The position numbers were made by a program, and so were the translations under genes. Below are positions 1 through 10,584 of a stretch of 64,000 nucleotides of DNA, piece after piece. How positions within the stretch are numbered: position 1 is the stretch's first letter; every line of letters begins with the position of its first letter. The stretch comes from Brasenia schreberi. Its lineage: Eukaryota; Streptophyta; Magnoliopsida; Nymphaeales; Cabombaceae. The DNA lies in NCBI GenBank assembly GCA_036023115.1, contig JAYKKT010000041.1:8022001-8086000 (forward strand), in the 5' to 3' direction. Below the pieces are notes generated by a model. The model did not search any database. It saw only the letters and a program-made list of their open reading frames with translations, and was not told where the DNA came from.

Positions 1-502
1 ATATATGGTCCAGATCCAATCCAAACTGAATTCTGACTCCTTAAGGGTATATTCAAAACGAACGTTTTGTGCGGGGTCTCACAGCATCAGTACTCCGTCT
101 TGCGTTGGGTCTTCGCCAACATGGTCGTCTGCTTCTGTTTTCACCTTCTAGAGATGACTTCAAAGGATTTTTGCTAATAACAAGGACTTGGATGTTCGAG
201 ATCCTGGGGGTGGATCTAACACGAGAGTTGCTGTGCTGGGCTCGACATGTGCTCTGATTCCGGGCTCTCTTTAGCTCTTCTGGTCCTGCTTTCATCAGGC
301 CAAGCCACTTCGTGGGGTTTCAAAATATGTTTTAAAAGGTTTTAAAAGCATATTATACATATTTTAAAACATATACAGTTTAAACATATGTACAGGGTTG
401 CTTGGAAGGCTCCTGGTTTCCAGACTCAAAATAGCCCTTTGGGGCTGCTTTTACAAAACCAGGTTTTATTTGAGAAGTTCGTGGGATTTCGAGGTGTTTA
501 TA
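1..502 (-). repeat. Element C: outer end of a 5' LTR (partial, cut by window edge)
   Basis: This stretch matches the last ~500 bases of both LTRs of element A (3580-4080 and 15355-15850), including the 'ggtccagatccaatccaaac' block and the terminal 'ggtgtttata', which corresponds to a minus-strand LTR start TGTAAACACC with one G-to-A change. It abuts integrase-coding sequence, not a polypurine tract, so it is the outer end of a 5' LTR of a minus-strand element lying to the left. The five bases TTATG at 503-507 should be its target duplication; the other copy is outside the window. Confidence 0.8.
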
Positions 503-678
503 TTATGCCAAAAGTGTTGCACAACTTAACCATCTACTCGTTTTTGAATGGGGTGCCATTATCGGACACAAGGTCTCTTGGAACTCCAAATCGAGCCAAG
601 ATATTCCTCCTAATGAAGGCCACCACATGTTGACCCTATACATTGGTCAAGGAGATGGCTTCATCCCACTTGGAGAAG
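503..678 (-). pseudogene. Element B: integrase fragment (catalytic core, second part)
   Basis: The sequence is clearly related to the integrase core of element A at about 5855-6030 (the region around the second catalytic Asp, SDNGTPFKN in intact copies), read on the minus strand, but it has in-frame stops. It lies between the LTR of C (ending 502) and the 3' LTR of A (starting 679). It joins conceptually to 15851: the left side ends in AGAAG and the right side resumes with AGAAG followed by the next integrase codons. It is a remnant of the host element into which both C and A were inserted, and is not functional. Confidence 0.85.
674..678. repeat. Target-site duplication of element A, left copy (AGAAG)
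   Basis: AGAAG directly precedes the LTR of A and recurs at 15851-15855 directly after the other LTR. Ty3/gypsy integrases make 5-bp duplications, and removing A restores a continuous integrase sequence. Confidence 0.93.
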
Positions 679-1274
679 TGTAGACGCGCGAAAAATCCCC
701 GCTTCTCACCCTTTCAGGGCTTGGAGCGGATCCTCTCGTGTGTCTAAGGCCTATTTATGCAAACAGGGTGTGCCAGCTAGCTTACCTAAGCTAGCGAAGA
801 TATATTTAAAACTGACTTCTAATCGTGGCGACTGTGAGCAAGTGAGCTCTTGTCGTCGCAAACCTTCTTACACCGATGCGCAAGGGTCAGTCTGTACGCT
901 TTGCAAAAATCGAGTTTTGGGAGAGAAAGTCTACGAAGCGGTTCGAGGTGTCTAATTCGGGTCTTTTAGATGCGATTGCATATTTTAGATCACGTGGATT
1001 TGCACGTGCCTAAGTCTTTCCTTTTATCCCTTTTCGGGCCACCTAGTTTGTGTGTTATGAACACTCCACTACATGGGCGAATTCGAGCGAGGCTTGCTTT
1101 GATGCAATATGCGTCCTACCTCGTGGTATGGCGTAGATGCAATGCAAACTCACGCTACTCCAAAGGGAAAACCCGAATGTAAAGACAATACTGAAGGGAA
1201 ATAACCGAAGGGAAATAACCGAAGGGAAATGACTTGAAATATAAATGCCGAAGGGAGATATGTATATAGAGTAT

Positions 1275-1905
1275 GTATATGAGCCCTTACTCAGGTCTTG
1301 CAAATAAGAGCGAAGGCTCAATGTGGGTGCGTGCTTGAATGGAAAGACTTACACACACGACATGAAATTAAACCCAAATATAAATTGTAGTATGGCCTTG
1401 ACTAAGGTCTTGGGAGTAAGAGCGAAAGCTCAATGTGTGTGAGTGCTTGAATTGAAGTACTACGCACACAACATGAAATGAAACCCAAATATAACTGCAG
1501 TAGGCCTTGACTAAGGTCTTGGGAGTAAGAGCGAAAGCTCAATGTGTGTGAGTGCTTGAATTGAAGTACTACGCACACAACATGAAATGAAACCCAAATA
1601 GTATAGGTCGGCCCTTACTTGGGTCTTTCAAATAAGAGCGAAGGCTCAATGTGTGTGAGAGTGCTTGAATTGAAAGACTTACACACACGACATGAAATGA
1701 AACCCAAATAGTATAGGTCGGCCCTTAGTTGGGTCTTTCAAATAAGAGCGAAGGCTCAATGTGTGTGAGAGTGCTTGAATTGAAAGACTTACCCACACGA
1801 CATGAAATGAAACCCAAATAGTATAGGTCGGCCCTTACTTGGGTCTTTCAAATAAAAGCGAAGGCTCAATGTGTGTGAGAGTGCTTGAATTGAAAGACAA
1901 CACAC
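1275..1905. repeat. Tandem array, six units of ~110 bp inside the 3' LTR of A
   Basis: The marker 'gctcaatgtg' recurs at 1316, 1428, 1537, 1644, 1754 and 1864, a period of 107-112 bp. Each unit reads roughly 'ccttac/gactt gggtctt.. taagagcgaaggctcaatgtgtgtgag ... gacatgaaatgaaaccc'. Each contains a short perfect inverted repeat GAGC-GAAG-GCTC or GAGC-GAAA-GCTC. Confidence 0.9.
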
Positions 1906-2840
1906 CCAACTTAAGCAAAACCCTACAAAATGAAAGTATATGTATATACTTATGTATTAGGGGCTGATTAGGCCCATGTGTCTTTAAAATCGTGCACAAT
2001 TAGGAGAGTGCACGTGTGTGGGTTTGCCAAGCCACGTTATTACAAGCGGGGGGAGACTATGCTCCGTTATTACAACCCCGTATCGAATTAAATCTCAAGC
2101 AAGTATACAACTAAAGACCGAGTTAGGCACTTACTAGTAGCTGGTCCGTAGATGCCTTGCTTGAGCGTGGGCTTGGCCTTCGCCTTGGGCTGCAAAAGGG
2201 AGCTCCGCGAGGGTGAACGGCAAGAGGTGCTGGCTGGAGGTCCTTGGTGCGCGGAAGAGGCGCCTCGAAGGTGGCCGGTGGCTAGCAAAGGGCTGTCTTT
2301 GGTGGGTTGGGTTAAAGGACCTAAGGAGGGTCACTAGGGGGAGTGTAGTGTTGGGGAATATGGCACTAAGGGAAGGGAACTAGATAGGGGAAGCTCTTAG
2401 GGAGTTGGATGGGGTAGCCAGGTGTAGCTAGGTTGGTTAGGTAGTGGCAGGTAGTTAGGATGCTATGGGTTCGGCTGAGGGGAAAGGGTGGCAGCAAGTG
2501 GCTGGCTGTGGGGGCAGGTGGCTGAGAGTGGAGAGGGAGTGGAGAAGAAGTAGAGTGGAGTATGGGGTACTAACCCGATGATGGGAGGCAGCGGGTGGTT
2601 AAGGAGCAGTCGGGTGTGGTGGACCAGCTGGTTCGGCCGAAGCCCGGGGTGGCGACAGGTGGTTGGTCGGCTGGGGTGTGGTGGAGCAGCTGGAGCACGG
2701 TGGTGACTGGTGGTGGTGCAGAAGGCCCGGCTGGTGCTGGAAAGGGGTGAGAGTGGATGAGAGAGGATGGAAGGGGATGAGAGAGGTTGGAAAATGGGTG
2801 GGCTCCTTGATCATGGAACCCGCCCCCAAGGGGGGAGGGG

Positions 2841-2848
2841 TTTATATA
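2841..2848 (-). promoter_or_regulatory. TATA box in the 3' LTR of A
   Basis: The minus strand reads CCTATATAAACCCC, a good plant TATA element between the U3-like and leader-like modules of the LTR. The same sequence is kept in the other LTR at 14618-14625. Confidence 0.6.
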
Positions 2849-2939
2849 GGGATGGGTAGGTCGATTAGGGCTGGGTTTGGGGTAGTGGTTAGGTGGTTTA
2901 GGTAGGGTGGTATGATGATAAGGTGGGCTGGAAAGGGTA

Positions 2940-3260
2940 GGGCCAGATATTTTAGATACTAGTGGTTTGGGTAGGTTGTGGGCTAGGGGTGGTTTAGGGG
3001 TTTAGGGTTCGGTTAGGTGGATTGGTTCTAGGGTGAGGTTTAGTGAGCTAGGTTAGGTGATTAGGCTAGGATTAGGCTAGGTTTAGGGAAATTAACCTAG
3101 GTTTAGGGAAGGATTAGGGAAGTGGGTTAGGTGATTAGGTTAGGATTAGGCCAGGATTAGGGAAGTAGGTTAGGTGATTAGGCTCAGATTAGGGGCGGAT
3201 TAGGGTGGAAGGCTAGGATTAGGTATTTTGGGTTAGGTTTAGGTGAAGGAGCTCCCTTTG
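2940..3260. repeat. Telomere-like TTAGG/TTTAGGG-rich tract in the 3' LTR of A
   Basis: Dense irregular runs of 'ttaggtttaggg', 'gattaggctagg' and 'tttaggggtttaggg'. The partner tract lies at 14720-15040 in the 5' LTR. It is degenerate, not a clean telomeric array. Confidence 0.75.
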
Positions 3261-4080
3261 CATGGCCCATAGACCTTAACCACATCATGTTGGTGCAGCC
3301 CTAGGTTAGGTTTTGGCTAATTACAAGCTCAAACCCACTCAATTAGGCTAACCCACATGATTAACCCCAAACTTGACACACAAGTAAAGCTTAATTACAA
3401 CATACTTGATCTTATCCATCCCCACTCTCTCTCATGCCCATAATCCCACGTGAAATTCAAGTGGGCCCCACCTCCATTTATGAGAAGGTGATGTGGGCCA
3501 TGGATATGGATATTGGATTGGATTTTTGAATCCAAATCCAAATCCAAGTCCATACATGGGTTTGGATTGGGATGTGGATATATATGGTCCAGATCCAATC
3601 CAAACTGAACTCTGACTCCTTCGAGCTGTATTCGAAACGAACGGTTTATGCGGGGCCTGACAGCATCAGTGCTCCGTTTGCGTTGGGTCTTCGCTAACAT
3701 GATCGTCCGCCTCTATTTTCGCCTTCCGGAGATGACTTCAAAGGTTGTTTTGATGATAACAGGGTCTTGGACGTTCGAGATCCTGGGGTGTGAATTTTAT
3801 ACAAGAGTTGCTGTGCCGGGCTCGACAGGTGCTCCAGTTCCGGGCTCTTCTTAGCTCTCCTGGTCCTGTCTTGATCGGGCCAAGCCGCTTCGGGGTTTCA
3901 AAACATGTTTTAAAAAGGTGTTAAAAGCCATATTGTATGTTTTCGAAATATAGAGTTCAAAACATATGTACAGGGTTGTCTGGAATGCTCCTAGGTTTCC
4001 AGACTCAAAATAGCCCTTTGGGGCTGCTTTTACAAAACCAGATGAAATTGAGAAATTCATGGGATTTCGGGGTGTTTACA

Positions 4081-4095
4081 GATGCCCCTCTTTGG
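4081..4095 (-). promoter_or_regulatory. Polypurine tract of element A
   Basis: The minus strand reads CCAAAGAGGGGCATC immediately before the 3' LTR start TGTAAACACC. The same 15 bases precede the 3' LTRs of elements E, F, G and K. Confidence 0.88.
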
Positions 4096-4127
4096 CCTTG
4101 TCCAAATCGAGTTGGATAAGGGCAAAG
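4090..4127 (-). other. Stem-loop abutting the polypurine tract (element A)
   Basis: On the minus strand the arms are CTTTGCCCTTATCCAA and TTGGACAAGGCCAAAG, separated by six bases, with two mismatches. The 3' arm overlaps the start of the polypurine tract. The same structure occurs in F, G, K and, less perfectly, E. Confidence 0.75.
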
Positions 4128-5254
4128 ATGACAAACACCCCTTTCAATGTCTCCCTAGATCTATCCACGAAGAACATGGGATCGTCCCAATTTTGTTAGC
4201 AAAATCTCAATTTACAAACTCTGGTAGGAGGAGATATCACGCCAAAGGGTTTGTACTATGGAATCTGGTCCTATATGGGATCATGTTTATGCAAGTACCA
4301 TGCGTGGAATGCAAGTGACATGGGTGTGGTGCCAAAAGTGGCGACCTCCCAGGGACCAGATGTGGTCGAACTCTAGAGACTTACAAGGGCTACTGCTCCA
4401 AGTGAGCAAAATCCTATGCTGTTCGATGTTCGGTTTTCAAAACTTATTTACAAAAGTTATTTACAAAAGGGACAACTGTCTTGAGCCTCGATCCTAAGGA
4501 TCTCGAGCTCTTCGTGCTTGCCCTTGTTTGAGTCTTAACACTCGCTTATCTAGCGGAGGTTTTATAAGAAAACAAGGCATATTTCAAATTCCTACGCCTT
4601 ACTCGAAACGTCGAATTCTCAAACAAGATGAAATTCAAGTAAGTAAGTCCTATTTTTACTTTAGGATTCCTCGAAATGAACCATGTTTTAGCTTGGGATA
4701 AGCCAGGGATGGGAAAGAGATACCACGGTCCCTTCTGAAGCGTCCCGTGGTTTAAGGCATAGAAGGTGGAAAACTGCCCTTTTTGAGCTTTTTGGCCTCT
4801 TTTTCTTTTTTTTTCCATAGAGGGTCTCCCTTTGGGAGTATTTTTTCTTTAATCCCTCTTTTTTATAAGAGAATCAATTTTTCTTTGGAATTCTGGTTTC
4901 TTTCTTTTGGAAAGGACTTTGAATGGGAAATTCCCTTTTGTTTTGGGCCTTTGTTTTCCTTTTGGAAGGAGAAGAGAAGAGAGGAGGACTTATCCCAAGC
5001 CTACACTCGATCCATTCCAGATCAGCCTATTTAGAAATAGCACGTACTACTTGCAAGTATCTTGCTATGTTGAACTAGGCCTTTCTTTGTAAGAAGAAGG
5101 ATTTTGGAATGTAACCACGATTTTGAAGACTCCGCTCTTTCACAAGTGCGAATTCTCTCACTCAGGGTCACACGAGTTTGCCTTTGCACCATATTCACAT
5201 GTCTCAGGGCAGCTATCCCTAAAATTTTTCGAAAAATGGAATTTAATCCAGATC
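4128..5254 (-). other. Non-coding 3' region of element A between pol and polypurine tract
   Basis: No conserved long frame is seen. The region is colinear with the 3' regions of G (36986-38149), F (about 32600-33810) and K (61223-62690). It contains a conserved hairpin at 4722-4751 (ACCACGG...CCGTGGT) and a short element-sense frame (4818-4546) ending in a peptide shared with G, F and K (KVxIxxxYLxFILFENS). Whether that peptide is made is unknown; element E keeps related DNA but not the frame. Confidence 0.6.
4722..4751 (-). other. Conserved hairpin in the 3' region of element A
   Basis: Arms ACCACGG (4722-4728) and CCGTGGT (4745-4751) pair perfectly around a 16-base loop containing TTCTGAAGCG. 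Equivalent hairpins lie at 22934-22965 (E, imperfect), 33178-33207 (F), 37488-37517 (G) and 61906-61935 (K, one mismatch). Confidence 0.65.
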
Positions 5255-8200
5255 CTACACATGATACTTCTTTAAGTATTGAACATTGATAGGATCTGCT
5301 AAATTCCTACCTTCTACATCGATCAGCCAATACGAATTGTTCGTAGTGGTTGCTCGTACAACATAGGGTCCATCCCAATTGGGGCGCCACTTGCCTAGGG
5401 GGTGTGGGCCACGATGGTGGATGGTTTTTAGGACCAGGTCTCACACTTCAAAGTGGCGAGGTCTCATGTGTTTGCTATAATGTCGGGCTATCATTTGTCG
5501 GTATGCACGAGCATGATCCATGGCAAGGAGTCGCCTCTCATCTAGCAAATCTAGTTCGGCCATCCTAGCATGCCGAAGCGTCTCTAGGGGGAGGTCGAGT
5601 GCTATGGATGTATGGAATGAATGCAGTTGAGTATGAATGGGAACAATGGCGTTTGTGCCTAGACCAATTCGAATGGTGTGGCATTCGTGGGAGTCCGGAT
5701 GGAAGTCCTATAAGCCCATAAGGCTTCATCCAGCTTCTCGTGCCACGTCCTACCCTTCTCTAAGGTTTTCTCAATTATGCTAATGAGAGTCTTGTTTGTG
5801 GCTTCGGCTTGGCCGTTACCTTGAGGGTAGTAGAGCGAGGAGAAGTGGTGAGTTATGCCATACATATTGCACAACTTAACCATCCGCTCGTTCTTGAATG
5901 GGGTGCCATTATCAGACACAAGGTCTCGTGGAACCCCAAATCGAGCCAAGATATTCCTCCGGATGAAAGCCACCACATGTTGCCCCATCACATTGGTTAG
6001 GGAAATGGCTTCCACCCACTTGGAGAAATACTCCGTGGCTGCTAAAATAAATCGATGCCCATTCGAGGCCTTTGGAAATATTGGGCCTACAATGTCAAAT
6101 GCCCACATGGTAAATGGCCAGGGGCTGACCACGGAATGCAATGCAGATGATGGGATATGAATGGCGTGCCCATGCACTTGACATGGATGACACTTCCTAA
6201 CATGATCGTGACAATCCTTTTTCAGGGTGGACCAAAAATAGCCCCCTCTAAGTATTTTCATTGCCATCATGTTGGCGTTAACATGACCTCCACATTCTCC
6301 ATCGTGGAACTCATGCATCACTATCCTAGCCTCCTCTAGGTCGATACACCTAAGCAGAATGCCGGTAAAACTTTTTTTGTATAAGACCCCACGCAGAATG
6401 GTGTATCGGGTCGAAATCTTACGAATGAATGCCTTATCTTTGGATGTGGCATCCTCGGTGAATCTCCCATTTTCTAAAAATTGTTTTATGTCATAAAACC
6501 AGGGTTTTTCAATAGACTCTGGGTTGTTTTGGCAAATATCTAAATCGTGTGTGGATGGGTGGGGCGCATGCCATATTTCCAAAGATCTGGTTCCTGAAAT
6601 GGGATCGACCTTTAGGGCTGAACCCAAGGAGGAGAGGGCATCGGCGATGCCATTGTCCTCCCTTCCTACGTGTGTGAGTCTACACGATTGGAAGGATTGG
6701 ACCAATCGAGTGGCCAACTCATGATATGGAAGTAGTTTCTCATTACGTACTTGCCAAATTTTTAAAACCTGGTTTATGACAAGGAGCGAATCTCCAAAGA
6801 CCTCGATGCACAATGCCCCTAGAGTTTTCGAAATTCTTAAGCCTTGTATGAGTGCTTCATACTCAGCTACGTTGTTGGAACATTCGAAATCTAAGCGAAC
6901 TACTATGGGAATCTCACCCTTTACAGGGGAGATTAGGATGACCCCAGCACCAGCCCCTCGTTGGTTTCGTGCCCCATCGAAGTGCATCTTCCACACTTGG
7001 TTTTCGAAAGAATTTGCCAAAATGTGGTTTTGAAAATGGTTTTGCAATATGCCTTCATCAGGCATTTCGACAAGAGTGGGATATGCGTCCTCTAAGGGGA
7101 ACTCAACCACGTAATCTGCTAGGGCTTGCCCCTTAATGGAGATCTGGTGATGGTATTTCAGATCATACTCTATTAGAAGGAGTTGCCATTTGCCCAATCT
7201 ACCCGTGAGAATGGGTTTTTTGAACAAGTGCTTGATTGGATCAAGCTTGGACACTATCCAGATCTCATGATCTAGGAAATAGTGCCTGAATTTCTGGCAG
7301 GCCCAGACTAGGGCCAAGCACGTCTTCTCCATGGCTTGATAATTTCGTTCATAAGCCAAGAGAGTTTTCGAAATGTAGTAGATGGCATACTCCTTATGGG
7401 TGTCATCCTCGCATTGAGCCAACAGGGCTCCTAAAGCATTTGCATGCACGGAGATGTATAATAAAAGCGGTTTTCCTTGTTTTGGAGGATTCAAAACGGG
7501 GGGATTAACCAAGTATGCCTTCAGTCTCTCGAAGGACTTTTGGCATTCATCATCCCATAAGAATTTCGTGCCCTTCCTCAACAGTTTGTTGAAGGGTTCG
7601 CATCTAGTTGCCAGATTCGATATGAATCGGCAAACGGATTGTAAGCGACCCTGGAGGCTACGGATTTGGGTGAGATTGGAGGGTGGAGCCATGTCTATGA
7701 TGGCTCGACACTTAAAGGGGTCGACTTCTATTCCCCTTTGGCTCACCATAAAGCCTAGAAGCTTCCCTGATTCTACCCTGAACACACATTTTTGAGGGTT
7801 TAGCTTTACTTGGTAAAGCCTAAGCCTTTCGAAAATCTTTTGTAAACATTCGATATGGGTGCATCGGGTTTTGGATTTCGCCAAGAGATCATCTACATAC
7901 ACTTCTACAAGCTCATGAATTTGATCATGGAAGATCGTGGTCATGGCTCGTTGGTATGTTGCGCCGGCATTTTTCAAACCAAAGGGCATGATTGCATAGC
8001 AGTACGTGCCCCATGGGGTTGTGAAGGCGGTCTTACCCTGATCTCGTGGGCTTAGATTGATTTGATTATAGCCTGAATAGCCATCCATGAACGAAAACAT
8101 TTCATGATTTGCAGTACTATCGACTATCAAATCTATGTTGGGTAAAGGATAATTATCCTTAGGAGTGGCTTTATTCAGGTTTGTGAAATCGATGCATATT

Positions 8201-9027
8201 CGAATTTTCCCATTGGTTTTTCGAACTACAACGATATTTGATAACCAATCAGAATACGCAATGGGTTTTATAAATCCGGCTTTTAGCAGATCTTCTAAAC
8301 CCTCTTTGACTTGCGTGTGTACATTCGGGTGTATTTTCCTAAGCTTCTGCTTTATGGGTTTTACACCTTCATCTAAGGGAAGACGATGTTCGACAATGCT
8401 GGGATCTATGCCCGGCATGTCTTCATACGTCTATGCAAACACATCTAAATAGGTTCGTAGAAATGCAATGAATGCTAACTTTTCAGTTTCATGCAAGCAT
8501 GCGCCTATTTTGATGGTTTTGGGATTGGAATCATCCCCTAGGTTCATTTCTATGAAATCTCCTCCTACTGATTGGGAAGGTTTTTCAAAATCGAGAATTC
8601 TATGAAATTCTGGGAGCTCAAAAGTGGGATCTTCCTCAAGGGGATCCACTTTTGGGCTTTGATCATTCTCGTGGGCTAGAGACCCGAGGGAATTTGATGC
8701 GTGGTTTTCAAAATGACCTGGTTTTGTACTTGGATTTTCAAGTGATTTCGAAATTTTTGGTCTGGCTATGCAGACGACGTTTCTTTCGAAATCCTTTTCT
8801 TTTGCCAAAGTCCTACCAGGAGCAGCTATATACAAAATCTTTTTGGTATTTTCCAAATTTTCGATTTTTTTGGTTTTTTGTAAAACAAGAACCTTGGGAA
8901 CTATAGAAAGCACTCTTTTTTTGAGTTTTTGTTTTTCCATTGTTTTTGGTTTTTCTTCTTTTTCGATTTTTTTGATTTTTAGTTTTCCAAATGTTTTTGT
9001 ATTTTTATAAAAGGGATATTCCATCAT
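5255..9027 (-). pseudogene. pol: pol polyprotein of element A (RT, RNase H, archaeal-type RNase H, integrase), two lesions
   Basis: Read on the minus strand it would copy element RNA to DNA and integrate it. The order seen is: linker (9027-8431); reverse transcriptase with YVDD; RNase H; a second archaeal-type RNase H starting VWKMHFDGARNQ with later FGDS and REDNGIAD motifs; integrase with an H..H..CxxC zinc region and the D, D-35-E core (AFDIVG, SDNG, QAEATN); and a C-terminal tail ending ...YLKKYHV at 5255. The frame is broken twice. TAG at 8428-8430 stands where E has Trp (DVFAWTYEDMP), and one base is lost near 5655, giving a stop after TPFELV. Between these, 919 codons are open. It starts downstream of the protease frame as a separate ATG frame. 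The second RNase H is the Tat-clade hallmark. Confidence 0.9.
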
Positions 9028-9052
9028 ACCTACAAAGGGAAAACACTACAGG

Positions 9053-10420
9053 TTAGACTCGGAATAGGAGATCTAAATCGTAGGTCTCTTCTAAGGCAGG
9101 TTCCAGGGAACCCTTGACCCAGGTGGTCACAGGGGGTGGCTTCGGTGGTATTCGGGGAGTATAGCTGATCCCATATCGGCTTGGATTGGCCCTAGGAAGG
9201 ATGGGCTCTAGGAGACCCTGGTTCTGTGCCCCTAGACTCTTGTAGGGCCTGTAGCCCATGTTTAACAACATGTTCCACGATTTTCTATTTTTTGAAAAGG
9301 TGTGGTACAAATCATGGTCCTGGAACATGCTGTCGTCCATATTATGCTCATATGGCTTCTTGTCCAGGGGCTTTGGAAATAGGAAATGCTTGGGTTTTCC
9401 TAGAAGGGTTAGAATCGGGAGGGGGTGTGCTTTGGGCGGCCCCTTCATATATACAACCTTCCTAGGGTTGTTTAATATGAGCCTTGGCGGCACGATCATA
9501 ATTTGCCCTAGGTTAGCCTCATGGGCCTGGGAGCTCGATAAACAAGGGGAGTTTATGATCCCCTGAAGCTGTGGGTGACTCTCACCTAGGATCACTACGA
9601 CCTGGTCCCTAAAAGGGATCTTGACACACTTGTGGAAGGTAGATGGCATAGCGCACAAATTGTGTATCCAGGGCCTTCCCAGCAACAGGTTATAATGGGG
9701 GTGGATGTCCAAGACATGGAACACCCCCGTGTGTTCGATCCCTCCCGTTTCCATTGGGAGTTCAATGGATCCTAAAGGTCTAGACGCATTCCCATCGTAT
9801 CCAGTGATAACGATGGGGCTTGGGTTCACTGAAGTCAAGGTAACTCCGATTTTGTACGCCACATGAAGTGGAAGGATGTTGAGCCCTCCTCCACCATCGA
9901 CTAGGCACCTGTCCAGAGAGTGGTTGTTTAGAACCACCTCGATATGCAGGGCCTGGTTATGGGTTTCGTAGGGTCTATCTATATCATCTTCCGAGAAAGT
10001 GATGGACGATTTTGCTCCTAATAAAGCCACTTGGGCAGACAAGGATTCCGGACTTATGTTCGAATCAACCTTGGCCCTTTCTAGAATTTTCTTTAATACA
10101 AGTCTATGCCTAGGCGAAGTTTTTATAAGCTCTAAGATAGACATGTGAATAGGAATCTTTGAAAGGTGGTTTTCGAAGTCATAAAGATTTAGGATGACTT
10201 TGTCCTTATCTGCTTTTGGCAGAACACTAGGGATACATGCTTTTGAGGGGTCAGGCACACTGACCACCTTTTGAGCACCTTGAAGGTGTGGGGGTTGATA
10301 GATCCTCCCAGATCTAGTGACTTCCCCCATGACCAGCCTAGGGTTCGCGCTAACTTTGGCTCTAAGGATGAGCTGAGGAGAACCTTGGATTTTTAAAACT
10401 GGTTTTACTGGGGATTCCAC
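9053..10420 (-). CDS. Aspartic protease and G-patch-like region of element A
   Basis: Open frame of 455 codons encoding the C-terminal part of gag and the retroviral-type protease that matures the polyprotein. The active site is seen as CLVDGGGGLNILP, the DGG form usual in Tat elements, followed by the flap-like VITGYDGN and the LLLGRPW motif. A C-terminal segment, SWNMLLNMGYRPYKSLG... through PILPRANPSRYG, resembles a G-patch. In intact relatives this should be continuous with gag. Here it is cut off from gag by the 429-bp duplication, so the true upstream part is the frame starting at 12391. The displayed ATG lies inside the duplicated unit and is probably not a natural start. The frame stops at 9053, 26 bases before the ATG of pol. 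Confidence 0.85.
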   Translation of the reverse strand: MESPVKPVLKIQGSPQLILRAKVSANPRLVMGEVTRSGRIYQPPHLQGAQKVVSVPDPSKACIPSVLPKADKDKVILNLYDFENHLSKIPIHMSILELIKTSPRHRLVLKKILERAKVDSNISPESLSAQVALLGAKSSITFSEDDIDRPYETHNQALHIEVVLNNHSLDRCLVDGGGGLNILPLHVAYKIGVTLTSVNPSPIVITGYDGNASRPLGSIELPMETGGIEHTGVFHVLDIHPHYNLLLGRPWIHNLCAMPSTFHKCVKIPFRDQVVVILGESHPQLQGIINSPCLSSSQAHEANLGQIMIVPPRLILNNPRKVVYMKGPPKAHPLPILTLLGKPKHFLFPKPLDKKPYEHNMDDSMFQDHDLYHTFSKNRKSWNMLLNMGYRPYKSLGAQNQGLLEPILPRANPSRYGISYTPRIPPKPPPVTTWVKGSLEPALEETYDLDLLFRV

Positions 10421-10554
10421 TTTTGGTGGTCCCCGAATGACGACTTGGGCGAGCTTCTTGTATAGTACAAGAATGGGCGCACAAGTAGGTCGACCAGGTT
10501 CTGGTTTTTGTGCTAGTTCCTTGGAAATGGTGAGGGTACATACCTCCTTTCCTT
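10126..10554. repeat. 429-bp direct duplication, copy 1 (element A gag-protease)
   Basis: Matches 10585-11013 at a constant offset of 459 bp, almost base for base (one T/C difference seen near 10511). It carries the gag-protease linker (VKPVLKIQ ... HMSILEL). The two copies are separated by 30 bases of filler. Confidence 0.95.
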
Positions 10555-10584
10555 AGAGCCAAAGTTAGCGAACTGGTTCGAATT
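10555..10584. other. 30-bp templated filler between the duplicated copies
   Basis: The first 16 bases, agagccaaagttagcg, are the exact reverse complement of cgctaactttggctct, which lies inside the duplicated unit near 10348-10363. The remaining 14 bases begin with aactggtt, also found in the unit near 10398. This is the pattern left by template switching during repair or reverse transcription. Confidence 0.85.

Larger units (their letters stand above)
679..4080 (-). repeat. 3' LTR of element A (3402 bp)
   Basis: On the minus strand it starts TGTAAACACC (4080) directly after the polypurine tract and ends in ...GTCTACA at 679. It aligns along its whole length with 12524-15850. Modules in element order: an AT-rich U3 with 'tccaaatccaaatcc' repeats (3520-3600), a telomere-like tract (2940-3260), a TATA box (2841-2848), a GC-rich leader, a primer-region spacer, six ~110-bp tandem repeats (1275-1905), and a terminal block with a 'tgccagctagctta' motif (769-782). 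Confidence 0.92.

Noticed and set aside
1275..1905. CRISPR-like array of regularly spaced repeats
   Set aside because: The units are continuous ~110-bp tandem copies without unique spacers, inside an LTR of a plant retrotransposon.
2940..3260. True interstitial telomere
   Set aside because: The repeats are irregular (TTAGG, TTAGGC, TTTAGGG mixed) and lie at the same place in every LTR of the family, so they travel with the element.
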